A DNA stretch of 64,000 bases from an uncultured Collinsella sp. Lineage in GTDB: Bacteria; Actinomycetota; Coriobacteriia; Coriobacteriales; Coriobacteriaceae. Location of the stretch: positions 1 through 64,000 of the forward strand of contig UQHV01000015.1 of the NCBI GenBank assembly GCA_900540895.1, in the 5' to 3' direction. Made by a program: the position numbers and the translations under genes. Positions 51,383 to 60,012 of the stretch are shown here, one piece after another (position 1 is the first letter of the stretch; every line of letters begins with the position of its first letter). Under the pieces are notes generated by a model, which was given only the letters and a program-made list of their open reading frames with translations, ran no database searches and was not told where the DNA came from.

Positions 51383-51449
51383 CACTTTAGTTAAGTAAAG
51401 TGAGTCGTGTAACGTCCAGAATCATACACTTTAGTGAGATGGAGTACAA
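51383..51449 (-). promoter_or_regulatory. Promoter and CACTTTA operators of the amino-acid importer operon
   Basis: TTGTAC (51444-51449), 17 bases and TATGAT (51421-51426) form a good promoter on the minus strand. CACTAAAGTG lies in the spacer (51427-51436), and the palindrome CACTTTA-GTTAAG-TAAAGTG (51383-51402) lies downstream of the start point. Repression is the simplest reading. The palindrome matches the one before ilvE. Confidence 0.7.
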
Positions 51450-51455
51450 GGGAGG

Positions 51456-51596
51456 GTTTGCCCGCCGGGTGCCGGGGCAGGGGTTAAGTTTGCTGCTCTA
51501 CAGTCCTGCTCGCGACGGAGAGCACATTAAGTGCTCTCCTGTTCGTGCGGAACTCGCGACAAACTTAACCCCTGCCCCGGCACCCGGCGGGCAAAC
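51456..51596. repeat. Long inverted repeat with 36-bp perfect arms
   Basis: The arms (51456-51491 and 51561-51596) are exact complements, starting GTTTGCCCGCCGGGTGCCGG. The centre has a perfect inner stem GGAGAGCAC / GTGCTCTCC and the conserved flanks CAGTCCTGCTCGCGA and GTGCGGAACTCGCGA seen at 15526-15657. It lies between the importer promoter and the divergent rlmD gene. 51597-51703 has no gene. Confidence 0.8.
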
Positions 51597-51703
51597 GTCG
51601 TTGGGTTTATCACTGACATGAAGTGGGCGCTTGCATATCGTCCGCTAGCTTGGCACGATACAATGCTTTCAGATTTCAATTTGTAAATTAGTGGGGTTAA
51701 TTC

Positions 51704-53152
51704 ATGGCAGAATCTCGTGCGGAGCGTAAGGCTCGTCGTGCTTTGATCGAGGCGGCTGAGGGGTCGGGGGAGAAAAAATCTTCTAAGAAATCCAAGTCGT
51801 CTCTGAATGCGAAGGGTAAGTCGGCTAAGGGCAAGGCTAAGGCCAAGCGTCCCGGCTCTCGTCGGAGCGAGGATAAGGCATCTCAGACTCGCTCCAAGCG
51901 CCCGTATAAGAATCCGGTTCCGTCTGCGCGTGAGGCTGTGGATCCCAAGTCTCCCTGTTCCATCATGAGAGCTTGTGGCGGATGCACGGCGCTCAATCGT
52001 CCTTATAAAAAGCAGTTGGCAGCTAAGCAGGCTGCTATGGAGGAGCTTTTTGCTTCGCTTTGTGAGCGTGAGGGCATTGCTGTAGATCCTATTCGTGGCA
52101 TGGGTGTCACCCTGGGCGACCCGGGCAAATATCCTGCGCCGCGCGGTTTTCGCCATAAGGCCGCCACTCCCTTTGCTCCCGGTAAGGAGGGCGCTGTCCG
52201 TTGCGGTTTCTTTGAGCGCGGCACGCACAAGATCGTTGCCGTACCCGAATGCCCCGTCGAGGCACCGGGCGCCCGTCAGATTCTCAACGGCATCGCACGC
52301 GAAGCTGAGCGGCTGCATATTCCCGCCTTTAATGAGGACAAGCATCTTGGTTTGCTTCGCTATGCCGTCGTCCGCTGCGGTTGGCGTACCGACCAGGTCA
52401 TGGTCACGCTCGTGACCGCTCAGCGCGACTTGCCGCATGCGCAGGAGTTCTTTGAGGCTGTCGCCGCACTCGATCCGCGCATCGTCACCGTCGCCCAAAA
52501 CATCAACGGACGCCCCGGCAACGCCATCCTCGGCGAGGAAACCCGCATCGTGTATGGCGCCGAATGCATGCGCGACCAGCTGCTCGGCTGCGAATTCGAC
52601 ATCTCCCCCACCGCGTTTTATCAGACCAACCCGCAACAGACCGAGCTGCTCTATCAGCTCGCTATCGACGGCATGGATTTGCACCAGGGCGATGTGCTCA
52701 TGGATGCCTACTGTGGCAGCGGTACCATCGGTCTTTGCGCAGCTAAAGATGCCCAGAACAAGGGTATCGGCATTATGCTGCTCGGCGTTGAGCGCAACCC
52801 GGCGGGCATTGCCGACGCACGTCGCAATGCCGAGCTCAACGGCCTCACCCGCAGCGCTTGGTTTATGGCCGACGACGCCACCGACTACATCCTGGATGCC
52901 GCCGACAACAACGAACGCGTCGACGTTCTTTCCATCGACCCGCCGCGCGCCGGCTCCACGCCCGAGTTCCTCGAAGCTGCCTGCGCACTTAAGCCGCGCC
53001 GCATCACCTATATCAGCTGCAACCCCGTGACCCAAGAGCGCGACCTGCACCAGCTCCTCGACGGAGGCTATCGCCTGCTCAAGATCACGCCAGTCGACAT
53101 GTTCCCTCACACCGACCACACCGAAACCGTAGCGGTCCTCGAACGCCGCTAA
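51704..53152 (+). CDS. RlmD/RumA-type 23S rRNA uracil methyltransferase with basic extension
   Basis: The 482-residue SAM enzyme makes m5U in RNA. DAYCGSGTIGLCA is the SAM motif, SIDPPRAG and ISCNPVTQERDL (catalytic cysteine) are the uracil-methyltransferase motifs, and FYQTNPQQTELLY precedes them. CSIMRACGGC near 85-94 supplies three cysteines for a possible iron-sulfur cluster. The first 80 residues are a lysine-rich disordered extension with AT-richer codons than the rest, and no TRAM domain is visible. GGGG precedes ATG 51704. Choice among U747, U1939 or tRNA targets is not possible. Confidence 0.88.
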   Translation: MAESRAERKARRALIEAAEGSGEKKSSKKSKSSLNAKGKSAKGKAKAKRPGSRRSEDKASQTRSKRPYKNPVPSAREAVDPKSPCSIMRACGGCTALNRPYKKQLAAKQAAMEELFASLCEREGIAVDPIRGMGVTLGDPGKYPAPRGFRHKAATPFAPGKEGAVRCGFFERGTHKIVAVPECPVEAPGARQILNGIAREAERLHIPAFNEDKHLGLLRYAVVRCGWRTDQVMVTLVTAQRDLPHAQEFFEAVAALDPRIVTVAQNINGRPGNAILGEETRIVYGAECMRDQLLGCEFDISPTAFYQTNPQQTELLYQLAIDGMDLHQGDVLMDAYCGSGTIGLCAAKDAQNKGIGIMLLGVERNPAGIADARRNAELNGLTRSAWFMADDATDYILDAADNNERVDVLSIDPPRAGSTPEFLEAACALKPRRITYISCNPVTQERDLHQLLDGGYRLLKITPVDMFPHTDHTETVAVLERR

Positions 53153-53179
53153 CCAACCTCAGTAGATTTTTGGGACAAG

Positions 53180-53211
53180 AAAGGGGGCGACCCGCCTGGG
53201 CCGCCCCCTTC
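53180..53211. terminator. Terminator between rlmD-like and PHP genes
   Basis: AAGGGGGCGACCC pairs with GGGCCGCCCCCTT; it lies between convergent genes and can serve both. Confidence 0.7.
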
Positions 53212-53230
53212 GCTTGGTTTATAAACTCCG

Positions 53231-54052
53231 CTACATCCCATTGCGCAGATCGCACACGCCGGCTGCCGCCATCTCGCACAGCAGCGTCTCGCGGTCGCGC
53301 GTCACGATCAAATCCAGTGGGAAGTGAATCTCGTCGAGCATCTTGCGCGCGTGATCGAGCTTGCCAATGGCCATGCCAATGTGGGCATCGGTCGACACGC
53401 CAATGCCCACGCCCAGCTCGGCGCAGCGCTCGGCAATCTTGCGGCATACGGCCCAATGCTCAGTGTCGACACCGTGTTCAAGACTATGGTTGTTGATCTC
53501 GATAATCTTGTGCTTGGCCTTAGCTGCCAACAGCACCTCGTCGATATCGAACGGCACGCCCGAACGCCCCGTGTGACCCAGCATGAACACCTTGGGGTGC
53601 TCCAGGGCATTGATATACATCTCGGTCGTCTGGGCCAGCGTCGCGCCCTCAGCAATCTGCGGATTATGCACGCTCGCAACCAAATAATCCAAATTACGCG
53701 TAACCAAATCGAACAGCGAATGCTGACGGCTGTACGAATCGCCGGCAATATCGAGCGTGACAGGAGTGTCCTCGCCAAACAGGCTTCCGTCCAGCGAAAC
53801 GATATCGGCCTCGGCACCACGCAGCACCAGCACGCCGCTCCAAATGCGCGGCCAGATATCCTGGTTGATAAAGAACTGGTAACTGCGCAGGTCATTGGGG
53901 CAAGCCGTAACCATAGAGCTCAAATGGTCGGCAGATCCGAGCACCTGCAGACCACGCTCTGCCGCCCAGTACACATTCTCCTCAATGGTCGAATATGCAT
54001 GCGCAGAGAACATCGTATGGGTATGAATGTCACAAGAAAGCAGGTAGGGCAT
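53231..54052 (-). CDS. PHP-domain phosphatase (YcdX-like)
   Basis: The 273-residue protein is a PHP-fold metal-dependent phosphoesterase. The metal ligands DIHTHTMFSAHAYST near the start, SADHLSS, VASVHN, LGHTGRS and STDAHIG are all present, as in YcdX-like enzymes that bind three zinc ions. The substrate may be a sugar or nucleotide phosphate but cannot be named. ATG 54052 begins MPYLLSCDIH; the ribosome binding site (GGAGAC) is present. It is monocistronic. Confidence 0.88.
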   Translation of the reverse strand: MPYLLSCDIHTHTMFSAHAYSTIEENVYWAAERGLQVLGSADHLSSMVTACPNDLRSYQFFINQDIWPRIWSGVLVLRGAEADIVSLDGSLFGEDTPVTLDIAGDSYSRQHSLFDLVTRNLDYLVASVHNPQIAEGATLAQTTEMYINALEHPKVFMLGHTGRSGVPFDIDEVLLAAKAKHKIIEINNHSLEHGVDTEHWAVCRKIAERCAELGVGIGVSTDAHIGMAIGKLDHARKMLDEIHFPLDLIVTRDRETLLCEMAAAGVCDLRNGM

Positions 54053-54217
54053 CAGGTCTCCTTATCTGGCACGGCCGTCGCTTATATTCATTGTACGCAT
54101 AGCCTTCGATAGTCGTAAAACCACTCCATCCCAAAGACACAACGTCCATGACAACGGGGTCCGGCTTAACACCAAACCCCGTTTCACGTAAAACATTGTA
54201 GGCAGAGCGCTTTACTT

Positions 54218-55402
54218 TTAACGATACTCGTCCGCCAACTGTTTCCAAGCGGGTAGCGAATTGACAATCGTTTCGTAGCTCACGCAATAGCCCAGGCGGA
54301 ACCAACCCGGCATACCAAAGCTGTCCGAGGGAACCGCAAGCAACTCATACTTCTTTGCGCGCTCGCAAAACGCATTCGCATCGGGCTCCAATGCTTTCAC
54401 CCATAGGTAGAACGCGCCATCCGGCTCAACATAGGTGTAGCCATACTCCGCTAGTGCGTCGGTAAGCGCGGTGCGGTTGCGTGCATAGGCCTCAACGTCA
54501 CTCGGCTCATCGATGCAGTCGATAATTACGCGCTGAAAGAGCGCCGGCGCGCACACGAAGCCCAGCGTACGGGCGGCACCGGCAACGGCCGGCATCAGAC
54601 GGGCAGCCTGCGGATTGGTGTTGGGAACCAAGATCCACCCCACGCGCTCACCCGGCAGCGACAGCGACTTGGAATACGAGTAGCACACGATGGTGTGCTC
54701 GTAGATCGAGGGCACCCAAGGCACCTCGGCACCGTACACGATCTCGCGGTACGGCTCATCCGAGATGAGCATAATCGGATTCTCGGGATCGCGCTGAGCG
54801 TTGGCCTCGCGCAGAACATTGGCCAGTCGCGTCAGCGTGTCGCGCGTATATACGGCACCGGTCGGGTTGTTGGGCGAGTCGATAATGACGGCTGCCGTCT
54901 TGTCGGTGATCGCCTTGAATACGTTATCCACGCTCAGCTGGAATGTGTCCTCGTTGGCAAGCGCCTCGACACACGTGCAGCCGGCCTTCTCAATCCAAAC
55001 GCGATACTCCGGAAAGTACGGGGCGATAACAATAACCTCGTCGCCCGGATTCGTAACGGCGTTGAGCGCGCAGGTGAGCGAAGCCGCGGCACCCACCGTC
55101 ATAAAGACGTCTTTGCCCTCATAGCTCGTGCCAAAGCGGCGGTTGAGCGATTCGGCCACAGCGGCACGACATTGCGGCAGGCCCGGTGCGGGCGTGTAGC
55201 CGTGCAGCTGGTCGCTCGGCAGCTCCAGGGACTTCTTAATGGACTCCGCCACAGCAGCGGGTGCCGGAACGCTCGGATTGCCCAGCGAAAAATCGAATAC
55301 GTTTTCCGCACCGATCTGCGCCTTGCGCTCAAGGCCATAGCTAAAAATCTCACGGATGATGGAGCTTTCCGCACCGCGAGCATACATAGTTTCGTTGATC
55401 AT
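54218..55402 (-). CDS. Class I/II PLP aminotransferase
   Basis: The 394-residue protein resembles aspartate and aromatic aminotransferases. SPNNPTGAVY, SDEPYREIVYG and the PLP lysine in CYSYSKSLSLPGERVGW mark the fold, and RLGYC near the end carries the carboxylate-binding arginine. It lacks any N-terminal targeting. ATG 55402 has AAAGGGG upstream; the longer frame beginning near 55501 is not supported. It is monocistronic. The amino donor is unknown. Confidence 0.9.
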   Translation of the reverse strand: MINETMYARGAESSIIREIFSYGLERKAQIGAENVFDFSLGNPSVPAPAAVAESIKKSLELPSDQLHGYTPAPGLPQCRAAVAESLNRRFGTSYEGKDVFMTVGAAASLTCALNAVTNPGDEVIVIAPYFPEYRVWIEKAGCTCVEALANEDTFQLSVDNVFKAITDKTAAVIIDSPNNPTGAVYTRDTLTRLANVLREANAQRDPENPIMLISDEPYREIVYGAEVPWVPSIYEHTIVCYSYSKSLSLPGERVGWILVPNTNPQAARLMPAVAGAARTLGFVCAPALFQRVIIDCIDEPSDVEAYARNRTALTDALAEYGYTYVEPDGAFYLWVKALEPDANAFCERAKKYELLAVPSDSFGMPGWFRLGYCVSYETIVNSLPAWKQLADEYR

Positions 55403-55462
55403 CTGTTCCCCTTTCGCATAGGCGCTATTGTACGCTTTAGCCGAGCAAAGTGCCGCAGCAAT

Positions 55463-55522
55463 GTTGATTGGGGACAGACTTAAATGCGTGAAAACGCTCA
55501 TTTAAGTCTGTCCCCAATCAAC
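55463..55522. repeat. GTTGATTGGGGACAG hairpin with 24-bp arms
   Basis: GTTGATTGGGGACAGACTTA and AATG pair with CATTTAAG, TCTGTCCCCAATCAAC around CGTGAAAACGCT. The GGGGACAG core lies inside the stem rather than in the loop. It lies in the leader of the aminotransferase gene and beside the ftsH terminator. Confidence 0.82.
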
Positions 55523-55545
55523 AGACGGCCCCATATCGCTCAAAA

Positions 55546-55580
55546 GAAAAAGCCTCCGCAGGTTTCCCCGCGGAGGCTTT
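55546..55580 (-). terminator. ftsH operon terminator
   Basis: AAAGCCTCCGC pairs with GCGGAGGCTTT and on the minus strand is followed by TTTTTC. It ends the tilS-hpt-ftsH transcript. Confidence 0.85.
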
Positions 55581-55591
55581 CGCCACAAAGA

Positions 55592-57727
55592 CTATTTGTC
55601 GGCGTCGGTGTCGGCATCGACGACGGCATGGTCATCGTCAGCATCATCGGATGCGGCTTCGGCATCCTCCTGCATGGCCGCCTGCGCAAAGGCCGCGGCA
55701 TCAGCCGCCAGCTCCTCCTCGCTCATTCGAGGCACGCGCTTCTTGGTCGGCATGCCGGCCGCCTTGGCATTGCGCTCCTCCTTGGCCGCCAGGATATCGC
55801 CCTCGCGCTCAAGGTAGGCATTCCACTCGTTGTCGAGCAGGGCGTTCACGGCGTCGCCCTCGACGGTCTCGCGCTCAAGCAGCACCTTCGCCATCAGATC
55901 GAGCTGATCGCGACGGGCGTCCAGAATCTCGACCGCACGACGATGGGCCTCACGCATAATGCGCTGGACCTCGATATCGATGCGGCGCGCCGTCTCCTCG
56001 GAGTAATCCTGGTGATCGGCGTAATCGCGACCAAGGAACACCTGATGTTGCGCCTCGCCAAACACTTGCGTGCCCAGCTCCTCGCTCATGCCCAGGCGCG
56101 TGACCATCTCGCGCGCCATCTTGGTTGCGCGCTCCAGATCGTTGCTCGCGCCCGACGTGATGTCATCGCACATGAGCTCCTCGGCAACGCGACCGCCCAA
56201 AAACACGGCGAGCTCGTCGAGCATCTCGTTCTTGGTCTTGAGGAAGTGGTCCTCCTGCGGAAGCTGCAGCGTGTAGCCCAGCGCCTGGCCGCGGCTGACG
56301 ATCGAGATCTTGTGGACCGGATCGGAGTGCTCCAGGATGTGACCCACCAGGGCGTGACCGCTCTCGTGGTAGGCAATCGTGGTGCGCTCGGCCTCGGTCA
56401 TCACGCGACCCTTGCGCTGCGGTCCGGCAATCACGCGCTCCATCGATTCCTCGACCTCGTCCATCGAGATCACGGAACGATGGCGGCGGGCAGCCAACAG
56501 CGCAGACTCGTTGAGCAGATTTGCCAGATCGGCACCAGTGAAGCCAACGGTCATCTGGGCGAGCTTCTCAAACTTAACGTCCTCGTCCATCGGCTTGTTC
56601 TCGGCATGCACGCGCAAGATCTGCTCGCGGCCCTTCACATCCGGACGGTCGACCGTAACCTGACGGTCAAAACGACCGGGACGCAGCAGCGCCGGATCCA
56701 GAATGTCGGGGCGGTTGGTGGCGGCGATCAGGATGACCGACTCGCTTTCCTCAAAGCCGTCCATCTCGACCAGCAGCTGGTTGAGCGTCTGCTCGCGCTC
56801 GTCGTGACCGCCGCCCAAGCCAGCTCCGCGCTGACGTCCCACGGCATCGATCTCATCGATGAAGATGATCGACGGGGCCTGGGACTTGGCCTCCTTAAAG
56901 AGGTCACGCACACGGCTGGCGCCGACACCTACGAACATCTCGACAAAGTCGGAACCCGAGATGCTAAAGAACGGCACGCCCGCCTCGCCGGCAACGGCCT
57001 TGGCCAGCAGCGTTTTACCGGTGCCCGGAGGGCCAACCAGCAACACGCCACGCGGGATCTTGGCGCCCAGCTTGCGATAGCGATCCGGATCGCTCAAAAA
57101 GTCACGGATCTCCTCGAGCTCCTCGACTGCCTCGTCCACTCCGGCAACGTCTTCAAACTTGACCTTGGGGCGTGTGGCCTCGTTGGTCTTGGCGTTGGTC
57201 TTGCCAAACTGCATGTTCCTGTTGTTGGCGCCCATCATCTGGCGCATAAAGTAGAACATGATGGCGATAAGGGCGATCGTCGGAAGCACACTCATCGCCA
57301 AGTCGCCCCAAAAATCGGGATCGTTGGTGTTGACGATGTACTTGGTATCGGGGTGCTCCGCCATGAGCTCGGCAAGCGAATCGGAGCCGACATAGGTCGA
57401 AGAGAAGCTCTTGAGCTCGCTCGTATCGCCCTTGTCCTTTTTTGTCTTCCAGTAATGACCCGTCACGCTTCCGTCTTGAACCGTATAGGTCAGATCTTCG
57501 ACGCAATCCTGCTTGATGGCGCTGACCATCTCGCTCGTCGCGAGCTTAACGGTATTGCTGGAGCTGGCAAAGCCGGAACCCATATTAAAGAAGGCATAGC
57601 CCAGAAGCGCGCAAGCCAAAAGAAAATACAGCCAGCCCGTACGCGTGGGCTTCTTGCCTCCGGGCATCCCCGGGATCTTAGGCTCCCGGGGAGTCTGGGA
57701 ATTGTTATCGTTATGGTCGTCGGGCAT
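55592..57727 (-). CDS. ftsH: ATP-dependent zinc metalloprotease FtsH
   Basis: FtsH degrades membrane and regulatory proteins. The 711-residue protein has two N-terminal membrane helices around an extracytoplasmic part (about 30-150), an AAA+ domain (Walker A GPPGTGKT, Walker B IIFIDEIDA, RPGRFDR) and the zinc site HESGH. The C terminus is a long acidic tail (DDADDDHAVVDADTDADK). ATG 57727 starts one base after the hpt stop, so the two are coupled. Confidence 0.97.
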   Translation of the reverse strand: MPDDHNDNNSQTPREPKIPGMPGGKKPTRTGWLYFLLACALLGYAFFNMGSGFASSSNTVKLATSEMVSAIKQDCVEDLTYTVQDGSVTGHYWKTKKDKGDTSELKSFSSTYVGSDSLAELMAEHPDTKYIVNTNDPDFWGDLAMSVLPTIALIAIMFYFMRQMMGANNRNMQFGKTNAKTNEATRPKVKFEDVAGVDEAVEELEEIRDFLSDPDRYRKLGAKIPRGVLLVGPPGTGKTLLAKAVAGEAGVPFFSISGSDFVEMFVGVGASRVRDLFKEAKSQAPSIIFIDEIDAVGRQRGAGLGGGHDEREQTLNQLLVEMDGFEESESVILIAATNRPDILDPALLRPGRFDRQVTVDRPDVKGREQILRVHAENKPMDEDVKFEKLAQMTVGFTGADLANLLNESALLAARRHRSVISMDEVEESMERVIAGPQRKGRVMTEAERTTIAYHESGHALVGHILEHSDPVHKISIVSRGQALGYTLQLPQEDHFLKTKNEMLDELAVFLGGRVAEELMCDDITSGASNDLERATKMAREMVTRLGMSEELGTQVFGEAQHQVFLGRDYADHQDYSEETARRIDIEVQRIMREAHRRAVEILDARRDQLDLMAKVLLERETVEGDAVNALLDNEWNAYLEREGDILAAKEERNAKAAGMPTKKRVPRMSEEELAADAAAFAQAAMQEDAEAASDDADDDHAVVDADTDADK

Positions 57728-57728
57728 C

Positions 57729-58277
57729 TTACGAATAAACCTCCGGTTTCAAAATGCCCAGATACGGAAGGTTACGATAGCGCTCGGCATAGTCGAGGCC
57801 GTAGCCCACCACAAAGGCATCGGGGCAATGGGTTCCAACATACTTGGGCGTGATGGCCGAGGTGCGGTCCTCAACGTCCTTCCACAGGAAGGCAGCGACC
57901 TCCAGCGAAGCGGGCTTGCGGCTCTCGAGGTTCTTCATCAGGTACTTGAGGGTCAGGCCCGAGTCCAGAATGTCCTCGACGATCAGCACGTCGCGACCAC
58001 GGATGTCGATATCCAGATCCTTAATGATACGCACGATGCCCGAAGACTTCACACCGTCGCCATAGCTCGAAACAGCCATGAAATCGATGTTGGTCGGTAG
58101 CTCAATCTTGCGCATCAGGTCGCCCATAAAGACAACGGCACCGCGCAGAACCGCGATCAGCACCAGATCCTTACCCGCGTAGTCGCGAGTGATCTCCTCG
58201 CCCAGGCGAGAAACGATGCCGTCGATATCCTCCTGCGTAAACAGAACCTTCTCGATATCCGGATGTTGAGAAGCCAT
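57729..58277 (-). CDS. hpt: Hypoxanthine phosphoribosyltransferase
   Basis: The 182-residue enzyme salvages hypoxanthine or guanine using PRPP. The PRPP loop LIVEDILDSGLTL is intact, VLRGAVVFMGDL and GYGLDYAERYRNLPY are family motifs. It lies between tilS and ftsH, the usual order in Gram-positive bacteria. ATG 58277 has AAGAAAGGG upstream. A spacer of about 148 bases separates it from tilS. Confidence 0.95.
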   Translation of the reverse strand: MASQHPDIEKVLFTQEDIDGIVSRLGEEITRDYAGKDLVLIAVLRGAVVFMGDLMRKIELPTNIDFMAVSSYGDGVKSSGIVRIIKDLDIDIRGRDVLIVEDILDSGLTLKYLMKNLESRKPASLEVAAFLWKDVEDRTSAITPKYVGTHCPDAFVVGYGLDYAERYRNLPYLGILKPEVYS

Positions 58278-58425
58278 GACAACCCTTTCTTGTGCTTAAT
58301 CGCCCACACACCGCCGTATGGACGCGAACTACACATTCTAGCAGCGCACGGGGTATATTTTCCAGCCCGCGCACCATCAGCGCGGGAATACCGTCAACGC
58401 CGCACAGAATAGCTGGCGTAGGACG

Positions 58426-59964
58426 CTATTCCGCATCGACCACACGAAGCAGATATGCCACGCGCGTTGCGGCCGTGCACTTAAAACGCTCGTCCGCGCG
58501 AACTCCGGCGACCCACACCACGGCACCTCCCGGCGCCGTCCTCACCATGGGCACGCCGGCGCGCTCGGAAACGGGAATGCGAGCCTCGCCTAGCAAGTCG
58601 GATACTTTCTTGCTTCGGCCACTCATCCCTAACGGGCACATCACGTCTCCCGGTGCGGGACCGTCCACCCACAGGCGCGCCAATCGCGCCTCGACAGGGA
58701 TCTTGCCACGCGAGCCCGCCAGGATCCGCTCACTATCGCTGTCGGCAAAACCCAGGGCAGCCGCGTCTACCAAAGCTGTCACTTCCCCGGCAGCCGCAAG
58801 CTCACGGGCGCGACGCACGATATCGCATCCCGGCTCAACGGCCATCGGTTCTGTGACCAGCATACGTCCCCCGCCCAACGGCAAACGACCGGGTACGGTA
58901 ACCCAGTCCGCGACCAGGCCCTCGCGAGCCGCCGGCGCCTTAAACGCCAGCATGCCAAACTCAATGCGTGCGTCAATCCCCGCCGGAAGCGTGACCGAGC
59001 CGGCGCCCTCGGCAACGCAGGAAAGGACTCGCTCCACATGTCGCATCTCTGGACGAGCGTCCGGATCGATGCGCTTAATCGCCAGTCGCACGATGCGCCG
59101 CGCGATTACCACCTCGGCCGCAGCAAGGCGTCTGGCATCGAGCACTAGCGCGCCCGCCGCCTCCTTGCGCAGGCAGCTTCGAAACGCCTGCGCCGACAGC
59201 TGGGATAGAAACGCGTCTTCGTCACCCAAGATCTCACAGGCGGCGCCAATCGTCTTGCACACGCTCGCATTACGCTGTGCCACCACTGGCATTACCCGAT
59301 GGCGCACGTAGTTTCGCAGATACGAGATATCCTCATTGCTCTCGTCTTCACGCCACGGCTGACCATGTACCTGTAGATAGCCCACAAGCTCGCCATGAGT
59401 TAGGTCGAGCAAGGGACGCACCACGATATTCCTCCGGCGAGGAATGCTCGATAGACCAGCGGGCCCCGAACCCTTAATCGCGTTCATCAAAAACGTTTCC
59501 GCGCGATCCGAAGACGTGTGCGCGGTGCAGATACGAGCCGCCGTTCGCGGTGCCCCCGTCTGGGCGCAGAGCTCGCGAACATACCTTCGCGCCGCGGCAT
59601 AGCGCACCTCGCGGGCAGCCGCCTCGATATTGCCCGATTCATCATCAAAATAGGCATGCTCAACACACAGCGGTAGACCATATTGTGCGCAGAGCTCACG
59701 CACAAAGGCCTCGTCGCCATCGGACGCCTTGCCGCGCAGATGATGGTTCACATGCAGCACGTGCAGTCGCTCGCGCGCGATGGGGGCAACACCGCGTCCG
59801 TCTTGGATATCCAGCTTTGATGTGCACGCCATAAGAAGCAGTGCCGTCGAGTCCGCGCCGCCTGATACCATGAGCACGACAGGAGCAGCCTGCTGTCTCG
59901 TCCGGGTCTCATCGACTGCCCCAGGCACGGCATGGTGTCCATAATGCTGAGATACCGTAGGCAT
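58426..59964 (-). CDS. tilS: tRNA(Ile)-lysidine synthase TilS
   Basis: TilS converts C34 of tRNA-Ile(CAU) to lysidine so that it reads AUA. The 512-residue protein has the PP-loop VSGGADSTALLL at about 33-44, the HVNHHLRG motif near 74, GHT-like ARICTAHTSSDRAET and RNYVRHRVMP, and a long C-terminal domain. The N-terminal 28 residues are an extra tail. ATG 59964 has GGAGGAAG upstream. It is the first gene of the operon and divergent from the WalJ-like gene, 48 bases away. Confidence 0.93.
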   Translation of the reverse strand: MPTVSQHYGHHAVPGAVDETRTRQQAAPVVLMVSGGADSTALLLMACTSKLDIQDGRGVAPIARERLHVLHVNHHLRGKASDGDEAFVRELCAQYGLPLCVEHAYFDDESGNIEAAAREVRYAAARRYVRELCAQTGAPRTAARICTAHTSSDRAETFLMNAIKGSGPAGLSSIPRRRNIVVRPLLDLTHGELVGYLQVHGQPWREDESNEDISYLRNYVRHRVMPVVAQRNASVCKTIGAACEILGDEDAFLSQLSAQAFRSCLRKEAAGALVLDARRLAAAEVVIARRIVRLAIKRIDPDARPEMRHVERVLSCVAEGAGSVTLPAGIDARIEFGMLAFKAPAAREGLVADWVTVPGRLPLGGGRMLVTEPMAVEPGCDIVRRARELAAAGEVTALVDAAALGFADSDSERILAGSRGKIPVEARLARLWVDGPAPGDVMCPLGMSGRSKKVSDLLGEARIPVSERAGVPMVRTAPGGAVVWVAGVRADERFKCTAATRVAYLLRVVDAE

Positions 59965-60012
59965 TTGCTTCCTCCTCTATTCGTCCGCACCCATTGTATC
60001 CTTTGGAATCTT

